Below, piece after piece: positions 1 through 11,105 of a DNA stretch of 64,000 nt. The notes under the pieces were generated by a model that was not told the origin of the DNA, made no database searches, and saw nothing but the letters and a program-made list of their open reading frames with translations. Made by a program: the position numbers and the translations under genes. Origin of the DNA: Phlebopus portentosus (taxonomy: Eukaryota; Basidiomycota; Agaricomycetes; Boletales; Boletinellaceae). The DNA is taken from positions 1,240,001 to 1,304,000 of the forward strand of contig JAYXKI010000003.1 in assembly GCA_037892935.1 (NCBI GenBank), given 5' to 3'. How positions within the stretch are numbered: position 1 is the first letter of the stretch; every line of letters starts with the position of its first letter.

Positions 1-259
1 CCTGAAAGATGGAGTGCGTAAATTAGCCACACGTCATCGTTGCGTAGGTCAAAGTTCTTGGCAACCGCATCTAGACAGAGGTTTTCGTGAATGTGACGAT
101 GGCTATGCAATACAATGCATATCAATTTGGAGAATTTCTTGATGAAATGGGCGTAGGTTCAGAGCGAACGCACCACATATTCGCCTGATATGGAAATAGG
201 TGGAACTTTTCGCGGGCTAAAGTGTAAGCGAAAACACCGCCACAGCCCACGGAATATCA
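1..259. other. Window edge upstream of TAD1; possible end of a minus-strand exon
   Basis: The minus strand is open from about position 176 to the window edge. Part of it (about 1-75) reads like coding sequence, ending in residues NDDVWLIYALHLS, so a minus-strand gene may run in from outside. It is too short to name. The rest would be the TAD1 upstream region. No clear promoter element was seen. Confidence 0.25.
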
Positions 260-1956
260 ATGCTCTCCACTGACGATGTTGACGCGCTTGTCACGCGTGT
301 TCATGACCAGTTCAGAGCGTGCAACTTCAGGCCCTCGACTGATTATCAGTATACTGTTCTAGCCACTTTTGTCCTTCAATGTTCTTCTGCTAGAAAGTAT
401 AACGAGTTCAAAGTAGTCTCGTTAGCGACGGGCGCGAAATGTCTCCCAACAGCGCGATACCCGCCTCGGGGTGACACGCTGCATGACAGCCACGCGGAAG
501 TGCTTGCGCGTCGAGCTTTTGTCAGGTGGCTTTACGAAGAAAGTCAACGCACTATGCACGCGTCAAATGGTTCGCAGTGGATTGAACGATGTGAAGAGGG
601 GAAGTGGAAGCTCAAAAAAGATGTGAAGCTGCACATGTACATTTCGACAGTTCCGTGTAAGTCTTTTCGTTTTCTTTCTTCTTGTTCTTACACTTATGCC
701 TACTTTATATGCGCGTCTGCGTCCTCCTATACGTCTAATGTTGACTTGACTACCGACTTATATCTTCTATTCGCTTGGAATCTTGTAGGCGGAGACGCGT
801 CAATGCGCTTTCTCGCGTCCTCTCAAGATCCAGTGATGGCAGCTCTGAAAGGCTCAGCTCCGCCCGTGGCGCCTCCACCCGGCGCCGCTTCTCGCGGCCG
901 GAACAATTACTCACTGTACGGAGTTCTTCGCACGAAACCGGGACGTGCAGACTCGCCTCCGACGCTTTGCATGTCATGCAGCGACAAAATCGCGTAATAT
1001 GACATATCCTTCAATTCGAAGTGTTCAAAACATATCTGAAGCTGGTGTCATTCCTTCCAGAGCTTTCAATGTCCTGGGCATTCAGGGTTCCTTGGCTGGG
1101 AATATCTTCCAGCCTATTTACCTTGACAGTATCATTATAGGCGATGTGCCAGAGGAGTTGCGAGATCTCGTCAGAGAAGACTGTGAGCGAGCATTCTATG
1201 GAAGACTTGCCGTTCTCACTGGTGAGTTCAATTTGCATATTTCATGGCCAAATTCTCCTAAGATTTTCTGAATGTCTCAGGACTTCCTGATTCGTATCGA
1301 CTAGCCAAACCTACGCTGCATTTCACCAACATTAACTTTATCTACTCGCGATCAGCTTTACAAGTTTTTAGGCCCGACAATCCGCCGCCTTCATCCAGTA
1401 ATGAATGTACATACATAACTATCTCTTCTCTATTCTCCTTTTGGACGGACTCTGAAACATGCGTATTTAGCGCTGTGCTGGACTGCAGATTCTCCGAACG
1501 ACAATAGCCAAGAGGTGATCATCAACGGCATACGGCGTGGTATCGGAGCAAAACAGCGTGGACTCGAGAAATATTGGTCTGTCAGGTTTCCGTAACCTCT
1601 TTACGCTGTTGCTGAAAGGTCTGTCACAGGCCGCGGCTGTGCAAACTGCAACTATTTAGGCTATATGAAGAGACATCACGGATTCTCGATCTTCCGACCT
1701 TCGTGTAAGCAGCTGCTTTTCTGCGCAAAGCTCGATGGACTCTATAGACACATTTGTAAGACCCGGAACAACATATCATGATGCAAAGCAGTCCAACTCA
1801 CATTTCCAAATTGCGCGGTCTGCACTCAAAGGCCCTGCTGGTCCATTTGCAGGCTGGCTCGTCAGCGGGAAGAAATGGGATTCATTTGACGTTGAAGGTA
1901 ATATACTTGAGGCAGGCAGTACTATTGATCCGACGCCTTCACCAGCGAAGGACTAG
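260..1956 (+). CDS. TAD1: tRNA-specific adenosine-37 deaminase (ADAT1/Tad1)
   Basis: Family knowledge: Tad1 converts A37 to inosine next to the anticodon of eukaryotic tRNA-Ala using a zinc-dependent A-to-I editase domain. Seen here: the zinc and catalytic motif HAEVLARRAF, the second zinc ligand in STVPC, an intron, then GGDASMRF, and after it the editase motifs RTKPGRADSPPTLCMSCSD and NVLGIQGSL. The C-terminal exon carries YHDAKQSN and GPFAGWLVSGKKWDSFD, typical of the end of this family. At least six exons are needed. Splices at about 986 (gc|gtaata to ccag) and about 1220 fit the frame; the junction near 1705-1735 is not settled, because the obvious intron there would be only 28 nt. The start at 260 is the first ATG of the frame and gives a normal N terminus. 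Convergent with GPC1. Confidence 0.9.
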
Positions 1957-2257
1957 GGAATTGTCGAAAATGGCATTCATGATGTGGATTTGGAAAGCTG
2001 ATTAGAACAGATCGCAATGTAATGAATCTGTCATAGCATCTGGAACGCTACTCCTGGCGTACAGGAACAAAATAAAGTAAGGCCATAAGTTCAATAGGTA
2101 TATGAAACTGGCTGCTAGACGTGTATCTAATCGATTATATCGAGAGCACGGAGGGAAATGGAATGTATACGTCTCAGTATCGTAACGGATCATAAACGGT
2201 ATCCAAGAATCTGGAGATGAAACCGAAGAATGGGAGGATGAATCTATGACTCCGATT

Positions 2258-4164
2258 CTACCGGTCCTTCTTATTCTCAGGCTCGGACGATAGAGAAGAT
2301 GTGGAAGTATCCCCGCTCAACGGAGTAACAATGAGGTCCTGAGCAGGTAGGTCCTGAGCGACGAACACAGGTGACTCCGTAGATGCAGATAGGTTGGACT
2401 CGCTGACGTTGCGCGAATGCGCAAAATCACCGGCCTGTGATTCGGATGGTGTAACTCTACCCGAACGCGACGCGGTTGCTTCAGCTAGTTCTTTACGCAG
2501 AGTTTCAAGCTCTCGCTCAAACCTGAAGCCATATGAAAGATTAGAGTTGCTGAGAAAGACTATGCTGTACACGTACTTGCGTCCGAAGACTTCAATGTAG
2601 AAACCTGCTCCATTCCATACGCTGACGGAGAAAATTGAGAGTAAAAACGTCGAACTTGCGAAAGAGCTCCGATAAAGTAGGAGGACGGGGAGCTCCACCG
2701 CCAGTGTATAGACTACGGAATGAGTAAATTGATTGTACTGAGGTAATGTGGATATCCTTACCGAGTTGGCCAGAAATGAACGAGAGTTCCCTGTACTGCG
2801 GTGGGATGTGAGCAAGCATACGTCCAATAACACCCCTTTTGTCATTTAACATGTACGAAAAGGACGTTGTCCGCTCCCCTGAGTCGATTTTCTTGCGACG
2901 GTCGACCAAAACGAACTAATATGATGGTCAGCACGTCGAAATATAAAGAGTTCAGCATAATCTAACCACACACCTTCCAGTATAAGAGTTGCCAGATGAT
3001 ATCTATATAACGGTATCGTCATTACGTGTTAACTGAAACGTTGTTCAGACAACCTACAGATCAAGGCACTCAAACCAAATGCCTTGACTGGCTCAAAATG
3101 AGGGACCTTCGCAACTGCAGGGAACCGCGTTTCCGCATCCGGATAGTAATGTCTATAAAGCGCTATAAACATCCAGTTCCGATTCTACACATAGATTTAC
3201 GCACCGGATAACGGTGAATACCAAAGGACCATACATATGTATGAACAATGATGTAACCTTGTCGAGGTCGTGGAAGACAAGACTGTTCCTCCATGTAATG
3301 ACGGCGCTCGCCAGTGAACCATGGGACATGCAGTAGCATGCGATCCAAAGAGTAGCACTTGAGGGCGCAAGCCAGATATAGATGAAATTGAGAAGCGTGC
3401 AATAATAGCACAAGTCAAACAAAAAATAATGCAATGCACGTTTCTTGTAATATATGGCGCGCACGGGAAGGAGTAACAAGGCCTGTATCGTATAAGAGAC
3501 GTGCAGCCATCTAGAAAATGCATGGAATTAAGCATGGTTATCAACGAGGAATGTATGCACGTACTGTGGAGCCATGCCAAATAGGAGTGCAGTCATAAGG
3601 AGAGACTGAACGCCAAAGAAGAACGAAATCTTTTCTCGCGTTCGAATAACTTTCGCTGACTGCCATGCATTTGACAAAGATGCTATTTGGCCGGAAACCT
3701 AGTCCGAATATTGAATGTTTCGGCAAACATCTGAAATTGCAGGTTGCAAAGCTCACCTTCAGCTTGAACTTCTGTACTTCTCTGTCTAGGTCCTTCCCGA
3801 CAAACAAGTCTCCCGATGGCGCCTTGAATTTGAATGTCTCTTCTGCACGAGTCTTGAGCCTATCGGAGTGTTTCTTCAATCGTCGTTCCAGTAAGTCCAT
3901 ACGTGAGTCAAAGAACGTCTCGATAGTATCTGTTGTTTTCATTCCAACAACATTGAGCATCGAAAGCCTCACAGAATATACGTGTAATCTGCGCGCACCA
4001 AGAAGAGTGAACGCTCCTGTCCACTCAGAGACATCGTCTCGGATGAAGCGTTCAAAGGGAACAGAGAAGAAGCCCATGCTGATACCGAAACTCTGGCCTG
4101 GTGTATCTGGCCTGTGAGGGGGAGTTGGGGGACGCGACTGGTCGTTTGAATTGACGTTCACCAT
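2258..4164 (-). CDS. GPC1: Glycerophosphocholine acyltransferase GPC1 (DUF2838)
   Basis: Family knowledge: Gpc1 transfers an acyl group from acyl-CoA to glycerophosphocholine, making lysophosphatidylcholine for phosphatidylcholine remodelling in ER membranes. Seen here: a hydrophilic N terminus of about 150 residues with a basic, coiled segment (DLLERRLKKHSDRLKTRAEE), then membrane segments. The family signature is clear: YYKKRALHYFLFDLCYY, then CMSHGSLASAVITWRNSLVF and HDLDKVTSLFIHMY, and in later exons VDRRKKIDSGERTTSFSYML, NDKRGVIGRML, IPPQYRE and VSVWNGAGFYIEVFGRKFER. The C-terminal tail is Ser/Thr-rich and ends in EPENKKDR. Several introns interrupt it; the one starting near 3765 (gtgagc) is followed by an exon reading KISFFFGVQSLLMTALLFGM. 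The start at 4164 is the first ATG in frame. Confidence 0.92.
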
Positions 4165-4597
4165 CTTTAAGAGCGTCTAGACAAAGAGCAGGATTGGTAA
4201 TTTGGTGAGGGTGTTGCCCATACGAGACAGAGGATGGTGGCAAAGAGGAAAGGATGCTGTTGCCGGTGTGGCTTGCGCGCGTGGACGCGGGAAACTGAAA
4301 ATGGACTCACACGTAGATAGAAACGGAGCTACGTCAGACGCGTCTTTGCATCCCCGCTCAGAACAACATCCCATCAGTTGATAAGTATCTAAACTGGAAC
4401 TATATCACATAAAGCGCTAGACATCATCCTTAATTCCTTGATTTTTGTTGGCACACTAAAGTTCAGCTTCTCAGTCTTGCGAAAAAAGTCCCTTTCTCTG
4501 AAGGATTCATCCTAACGAACGTGTTTAACAAACGTGTTGATGCTTGCGGGCGCAGGCAATACCATCTCATTAATTTCTAAGTAGGACAGTACACCAT

Positions 4598-5390
4598 CTA
4601 CATTAAGGACAGGTCGCCAAACTTCTCTTTATAGCCTAAACAACCGATTCTCAGTACGGTTGGCTAAAGACAAAGAAAATGGGGAATGCGTACCAGGCAC
4701 GGTCCACTTGCCCTTCTTCAGCATAGTCTCGACAGCCTTGATGATTTCGGGATGAGCGTTGCCAACGTCTTCGACCTATCACAAAGAGTTAGCATGGAAA
4801 AGCAATAATGCCGCGGGTAGGTTCTTACAGTTAGGTCCTCAAACGGCCGGACTTTCTCGATATTCTCGAGAGTAGCTTGTAGGTCCTTAAGCTCCTCATC
4901 AATTTTCGCTTCAGTGGCCTTTGCGTTCTCCACCTTCAATGGGTGTAAGCCCTCTTGTCCACATGGAAATCTACCAGCAAACTTACAGCCTTCGCCTCAA
5001 ACGCCTCGATCGCCTTCACTTGCGCACCGACATCGTAGGTCACGGGCTTGAAGTCCTTGAAGACCTTCTCAGCCTCATCAACAACAGCCTTGTTCTTCAA
5101 TACAGAACGGTAGAACGCAAAGTCAACCTCGGTCGGTTGTGACTGTAATGTGCTCTGGATACGCTTCGCGTCGTTGTATCGCTTTCGGAAGGCATTGAGC
5201 GACGCAATCGTTTCTGAAAGCGGGATAAGAGCTCTGGTTTAAAGAGTATGATTTGCAATTACCCTTCCCGAGTCCTAATTTTGAATAGATTTTGGCAAAG
5301 TCCTATGAAGAGAATGCAGAGATTAACGAACAAGCTGTGTGCCAGCACGGGCAGACCTACGAGAGCGACAGCCGCTCCTTTGGACGCCAT
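4598..5390 (-). CDS. ATP7: Mitochondrial F1Fo ATP synthase subunit d
   Basis: Family knowledge: subunit d is a peripheral-stalk (stator) component of mitochondrial ATP synthase. Seen here: the N terminus [12 protein letters not shown], then [29 protein letters not shown], the helical middle [20 protein letters not shown], and [20 protein letters not shown] last small exon adds the end [12 protein letters not shown], joined across an intron from about 4637 to 4694 (gtacgc to tttag) with the frame kept. At about 170 residues the length fits fungal Atp7. The start at 5390 gives the conserved MASK beginning. Five exons are needed. The 3' end is 334 bp from the GPC1 start region. Confidence 0.93.
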
Positions 5391-5748
5391 GACGCTCTGG
5401 AAATATGATTTTACTGAATATAGACATTATTGAAGACCATAAACTGTACAACTCACATCAAAGAGTTAGATGCACGGAAAGGTTTGGGTGGAGAAATACA
5501 AGGGAATGGAATGACAGGCAGGAGAGGAGGAGAGGAATACCGTGAGAACCATGTCGGCCGTTTTCGGTATTTGGCCTCCTTCAATCAAAAAACGGTATAA
5601 GTAAACTATTACAAAAATCAATAATGCCAATATAAAATTATTATGACAGTCGTTGAATTCCGAATAACAGGCAGTAAAATACTAATATGTACTCCAGGAA
5701 TTTTTCGCGCTTCCCAATTGTAAAGAAAGTCGATCCAATATCATTGAT

Positions 5749-6794
5749 TCAGCCGGGTTCAGCCCAGCAACCGGCACTACCAGCCATTCTGCTCTTCCAA
5801 TCGCGCTGCGCAGTATCAAATGAATAGGGGAGAACGTAGTTCTCGTTATTGGAAGGAAGAAGTTTGAAGACATTGTTCCGCACTTCGAGAGCTTTCAGTC
5901 GTGAGATCATATCCGTGTGGTCCGGGTACGGCATGCCCAAGGTGCTCATTTCAGGAGGATAAGGCTGGAGTCTCAGCTCCATAAGAGAAGGTGGAAGTCG
6001 AGGTGCCGGCGCAAAGTGCATTGATCCATCTGCATGCCGTTCCAGAGGCATGGCTAGAGTTCTGGATCGTACCTAGACATGCCGAACGTGACTTCCAAGG
6101 CTTGAGCTAAGATCACCCCAGAAAGGATGCAGGACAAAGGTTCCGTAATGCGTAGATGAGTTAGATTGGGACATCCATCTGCTAGCGAAGAGAAAGATGC
6201 CCATGGGTTCGGCATATCTCCAGCTGCCAGATGAAGGCGCTTAAGCTTCGGTAGATATAGATTCCTAGGCAGTGGTGGGTAGTCTCCCCTGATAGTCAGC
6301 TCTTCCAAATTCGGTAAAGGAAAGTTGAGTAAATCCTTCAGAGTCCTGATGCTATGCTCATAGTGGAGGAGGGTCAACGATTGGAGCCGATTGGATACGA
6401 GGGCTAGGATGTGGCGTAGGGCTGTACGGAATGTCGTGAGTTCCTTATCACGGTTCATCAGCCATTCGCGTATTCTCTGCCTACGTAGCATTCGTTCTGC
6501 GTGCGTTTGCGGCCAGTACACGATAAAATCAGGTAGGACAACGTGGAACTCGTCGCGATTGCGATCTGATATGAGCACATGGCGGACATGGGCCGAGAGA
6601 TGAGGATGCCTTAGAAGCGTGTCCTGAAAGCTGATTACCCGACGACGTGTGGGCAGGTAAACCGTATTGTACAGAGAAGGTATTGCTAGTTCGCAAAAGT
6701 ACTTGCTGACCAAGACAAGACTCTTCCTCGCTTCTTGAGGTAAATGTCCACAGATTAGGAAGTGGATCTCTGGCGGAAGATCATCAAAGAGCAT
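5749..6794 (-). CDS. F-box protein, first of an inverted paralogous pair
   Basis: The N terminus LFDDLPPEIHFLICGHLPQE followed by ARKSLVLVSKYFCELAIPSLY is a standard F-box, the Skp1-binding module of SCF ubiquitin ligases. A leucine-rich-repeat-like region follows, with LPNLEELTIRG, LPKLKRLHLAAGD and CPNLTHLRITEPLS. The main frame stops at 6054. The likely remainder lies in another frame (PPSLMELRLQPYPPEMSTLG to the stop at 5749). A 44-nt intron at 6073-6116 (gtgatc to tctag) joins them in phase; this is inference. The substrate is unknown. The gene is clearly related to the plus-strand F-box gene at 9938-11105 on the far side of hexokinase. Names are not given because fungal F-box families are large and poorly resolved. 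Confidence 0.75.
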
Positions 6795-7581
6795 TTAGGA
6801 GGGTACCTTGCCTCGAAAGTAACGGTATTGCACCGTAGGTGATTGTGGCGTTGACGCGTTTGCAGGAAACGAGGTCGCCTTTGCGTCAACTCCAGAGAGC
6901 CGCGACAATTTGTATTCAGAAATACTTTGCGGATACCTTACGGAAACTCCATGGAGGGAAGCATAGTTTGCTGAAAACTTTAGGATGAAACGCTTGCTTA
7001 CTTTTACGAGTGAAAATATGTTGCGTAGTGGCGAAAGATTACCAAAAGAGTCAATACTTGAGATATACTCGGAGATTTGAGCGGAGGAATAAAGCAGTCA
7101 TATTCGGCAACCTATATCTGAAAACATAATGGCTTGGTGACCTTGGTCCACGTATTGCCACTTGATTGAACAAGACTACCTTGATTGAACAAGACTACCA
7201 AGAGGATAATATTGTATAGTACCCAAGAGTGGACTCACTCACTGCCACCGTTCAAGGGGTAACGAGGAGGAACTGCGGAGTTTCGAGCGCTAGATGCTGC
7301 GAAACCAGCTGCAAGTCGGTCCAATGATTTCTGCGGATTTGATAAGGTCCATAAACAACTACACTGGATGAACTGCGACGGTGACGATATCGGGAGATTG
7401 GGTGAAGCACTGGCAGAAAATGTGAGGCAACTCCTGATTAGGTAATTGCGGACGATATGGACGATCGGCGCTGCTGCATTTCATGTCGGACTTCAGTAAA
7501 CGGTGCGAGGTCACGTCTTCGTGCCCGACTTCGTCCTCCTTTTCTGCCTTGCTTTTCATCTCTCATCTTTACTCCTTTGCA
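6795..7581. other. Shared upstream region of F-box gene and hexokinase
   Basis: No gene seen. This 0.8-kb divergent intergenic region holds a 19-bp tandem duplication (separate entry) and short out-of-frame ORFs only. The 3' third (7490-7580) is rich in C and T, as is common just upstream of highly expressed fungal genes, and is probably the hexokinase 5' leader. Confidence 0.5.
7162..7199. repeat. 19-bp tandem duplication
   Basis: Two adjacent identical copies of ttgattgaacaagactacc occupy 7162-7180 and 7181-7199 in non-coding DNA between an F-box gene and hexokinase. No further copies are adjacent. Confidence 0.9.
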
Positions 7582-9518
7582 ATGGTAACTGCGGTCGACA
7601 TTACTCCCGATTCCTTTCCCAATCTCCCTGACGCTTCGCGATCGTACCTCGATGGCATTCAGAAACAGTTCATTCTTTCAGATGAGAAGCTGCTCGCGAT
7701 CACCCAGCGCTTTCTTGACGACTTTGATGCTGGACTCTCAGAATATGGCAAATCAATGGCGATGATGTGAGTATGCAACCGCCATACTTAGTGATGGTAG
7801 CTAACCGGATCAATTGCGTCCTAAGTCCGACCTTCGTGACGGGTGTACCCAATGGCACGGAGAAAGGGCAAGTATATCGTGATTATGAAATACGTGCTCT
7901 GATGCAGCAGGTTCAGAACATTTCTCGCTCTAGACCTCGGTGGGACGAACCTGTGAGCGCGAATTCTCTGCTCCGTTCTACTATGACCACTGAGTTTAGA
8001 ATAGACGCGTCTGTGAAGTCCAACTCCATGGAAACAAACATTTCACTCTTCGACAACAGAAATACAAAGTTTCGGACGCCCTAAAGACCGGCGAGGCCAC
8101 AGTCCTGTTCGGTGAGACCCGTGATGGCCAACCATTTGATAATCCAAGACATGTATGCTGATGCACATGCAGATTACTTGGCCGATTCAGTCGATGAATT
8201 CCTAACATCCAGTGGTCACGAGATTACCGATGCTGAAGCATTGCATCTTGGTCTGACCTTTAGCTTTCCGGTCGAACAGACAGCGCTGGATAAAGGCGTC
8301 CTCTTGACATGGACGAAAGGCTTTGCTGCCAAAAATGCTGTTGGTAAAGACGTAGTAAAGCTGCTCCAAGATGCATTTGACAGGAAGCATATGCATGTCA
8401 AGTGTTCAGCGTTAGTCAACGACGTAGGTCTTTCTTCGGCGAGTTTGTTACTTGTTATTAAATTGACCTTTTATCGTATAGACAGTCGGCACTCTATTGT
8501 CGCGAGCATACACATCAGGTGGATGCTTTCTTGGAAGTATATTCGGGACCGGGACAAATGGTGCCTTTGTCGAGGAAGTCTACAAGATTCGCAAGCTTTC
8601 AAGCACTTCCGTGCCGCAGAACGCGAGTGTGATGGTCGTGAATACTGAGTGGGGTGCTTTTGACAATCAGGTATGAAATCTTCTGGTTAGTTCTATGAGT
8701 AACGACTCAACTTAGCTTTCAGCGTACCATTCTCCCGACCACCCCGTATGACAATAAGCTTGACAGAGAATCAATCAACCCGAGGTACCAAGCGTATGAG
8801 AAGTTCATTAGCGGGATGTACTTGGGAGAAATAGCCCGCAATGTCCTCCTATCGCTCATTGATGCCGTCCCACCTATCCTGTTCAGCGGTCTTTCCACTC
8901 CGATCCTTAACCGGCAGTACGGGTTCGATACTTCATACATGTCGGATATTGAAGGCGCTCAATCGCTGGAAGGCATCAAAGACGTCCTTGTTGACAAAGT
9001 CGGTTTTACGCGTGAGCTGATCTCGAACCGGGACGCGGAGATTGTTCGTTGGATATGCAAGCTAGTGGCCACGCGGGCTGCAAGGCTCAGCGGGTGTGCT
9101 GTAGCAGCTGTACTAGTACAAACCGGGCGTGCTACCCTAGGCGGCGGATCTGTTTCAGACGAAGACAAATTCGCGGTCGGTGTCGACGGAAGGTGAGGTG
9201 CCCTCGTGTTCTATGCAACATTGAGGCCAGGCTGACGATAAAAATTCACAGTCTAATCCAATTTTATCCTGATTTCGAGCTCCGTTTGCGAGACAGTTTG
9301 CGAATTCTCGTCGGAGAAGATGCAGAACGAAAAACGGAGATAGGACTGGCAAAGGATGGAAGTGGCGTGGGAGGTAAGTATTCTTCTGACCAATGATGGC
9401 ATATACTGATACACGGGATGCAGCCGCTCTGTGCGCCTTGCAAGCTCTCAAGCAAGCCCAGAAGGCAGCAGAAGCAACCGTAGATCCATCTGCTCTAAAC
9501 GGTGTAGGGAAAGTGTAG
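7582..9518 (+). CDS. HXK: Hexokinase
   Basis: Hexokinase phosphorylates glucose and other hexoses with ATP in the cytosol and is the entry to glycolysis; some fungal members also act in glucose repression. Seen in order: RFLDDFDAGLSEYGKSMAM, IPTFVTGVPNGTEKG, the ATP-phosphate loop region FLALDLGGTNLRVCEVQLHG, the substrate region GLTFSFPVEQTALDKGVLL, TWTKGFAAKNAVGKDVVKLL, VKCSALVNDTVGTLLSRAY, GSIFGTGTNGAFVEEVYKI, NTEWGAFDNQ and the C-terminal AKDGSGVGAALCALQALK. The length, about 500 residues, is normal. The start at 7582 gives the usual beginning; an upstream in-frame ATG at 7483 would add an atypical extension. About eight exons. The intron at 7868-7916 begins with GC rather than GT (gcaagt to ttcag); only this splice restores EKGTFLALD. 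Flanked by two related F-box genes. Confidence 0.95.
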
Positions 9519-9937
9519 ATAATTACCGCAGGAAAACGTTCACTTTATGAGTCAAGTAAAATTATTCGATGTATTACTTACGATTTTGCCACGAATAGAC
9601 GTTGCGTGTACCACTCAGCTATAGGAATCGGTCTGTCTTTTTTGGTTCTTTTTATTCAACTTGCGGGATCAAGAAATCAACAAGATGGCAGAAGAAGGCG
9701 GGAAACACAGTGCTTGTTAATTGCTCCGAGTTTCTTCCGCCCTCAACTGGATGATCGACACTGGACTATACTTGTGAGTTCCTTCCGCTGAATAGTCTCC
9801 AGGTTTCCGTGATACTCTTACGTTTGTTCAGGCGTGAAAGTAGATATAAAGAGCTTAACTTCCACATGAGATTCCCGAAAGTCCAGGCAGCTAATACAAT
9901 TCTGCTCGACTTCTGTATCAAAGATCAATCCTCCCGT
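9519..9937. other. Spacer between hexokinase and downstream F-box gene
   Basis: Hexokinase 3' region and F-box upstream region. The F-box frame is open back to an ATG at 9809, which would add 43 residues with no family likeness, so I place the start at 9938. Nothing else is seen. Confidence 0.45.
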
Positions 9938-11105
9938 ATGCTGCTGAGACTCTTGCCTGCCGAGCTGCGCGTCGCGATCTTTGAGCTCGCATGCTCGGCG
10001 GGTATGGCTGCTGATGTGCATAGCTACCGGACTGCGCACAGTCTCTGCCTTGTCTCTCGCTGTTCATACTCTATAACCATCCCAATCATGTATAGGATGC
10101 TCCTTGTCGACGGTCGTACGAAGGCATCGCTTCTCTCACGTACATTCCAATCCCGACCAGAGCTAGGTGCATTCGCACAGCACGTGTTTCTAAGTGACTA
10201 CAGTCGTCGCCCTCGAAGTCCTGCAGATGATAATACGCTTGAAGTGCTACCGACTTTTGCATTTGAGTTCCCGGGTTCCCGCAAGGGACGCATTGAGCGC
10301 CTTCAGCGGATGAAAACTTGGCTGACGGAACGCGAACAAATGCTCTCGACCTTCCGTTCTGCCATCTATCATATTCTATGCGAGTCTTACTATTTGTCAT
10401 CGCTACCGGGAATCTTAATTGACGAGTGTTCGTCCGTTTCCAGGCGTGGTTTCTCCTCGGATACAGACTCTTTCGATATGCCTGTACGGACATTATGACC
10501 ACAAGGCAGACAATGGCCTTGCGGGAGTGTTTACCTTACCTTTTCCTTCTCTCACAGAGGTTTGCTTCCCATCATTGTATGCCTATTTTGTCGGTCTGAC
10601 TTCAAGGGTATTCTAGCTTACAATCCGGGACAATGTGCAGCCGCAACCGAGCCTTAAACTCCAGCTTCCCTCTCTGGAGCGCCTACACCTTGCAGGAGGC
10701 AATCCTCCGTACCCATTCGCCACGCTTGGGACGTTAGCGGAAAGTTGCCCGCGTTTGGCACATATCCTTCTCACGGAACCCTTCATAAATGATGAGGTCG
10801 CGACTATGTTGGAGCTGCTGCTGCGCGGGCAAGCTGTCTCAGGCTCGAGTTCCGTGGGTCGACCAAGGAAACTTGTAGATATGCTCCAGAGCCTTGTACT
10901 CAAGTCAAACCTTCCTGCCGATAGCCAGCTTCTTAGAGAGGTTTACAGGAAGATTTTAAACCTCTCGATTTATTACAGCAAATTCAAGATTATTCGTCCG
11001 CAACCACTTCCCAGCGGAGCAGGCTCTCGCGAAGTTCGTTACCCTCTGGACGAAGCGCTGCGGGATTGGACAAAATGCGTCATAGGGAGCCGTGATCGAG
11101 GGTGA
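9938..11105 (+). CDS. F-box protein, second of an inverted paralogous pair
   Basis: Starts MLLRLLPAELRVAIFELACS, an F-box, then HSLCLVSRCSYSITIPIMY. It continues with regions that match the minus-strand F-box gene at 5749-6794: MKTWLTEREQMLSTFRSAIY against IREWLMNRDKELTTFRTALR, LPSLERLHLAGGNPPYPFA against LPKLKRLHLAAGDMPNPWA, and a shared ending (LDEALRDWTKCVIGS against FDTAQRDWKSRMAGS). Two short introns are inferred: about 10383-10425 (gtctta to gacgag) and 10611-10643 (gtattc to tgcag), both keeping frame. The second is short at 33 nt. Predicted role: substrate receptor of an SCF ubiquitin ligase with LRR-like repeats; substrate unknown. Confidence 0.7.

Noticed and set aside
1..176. A minus-strand frame resembling an exon of a sulfotransferase (NDDVWLIYAL)
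   Set aside because: Only about 50 residues and lacking the PKSGTTW motif that would confirm it; left as an unnamed edge feature.
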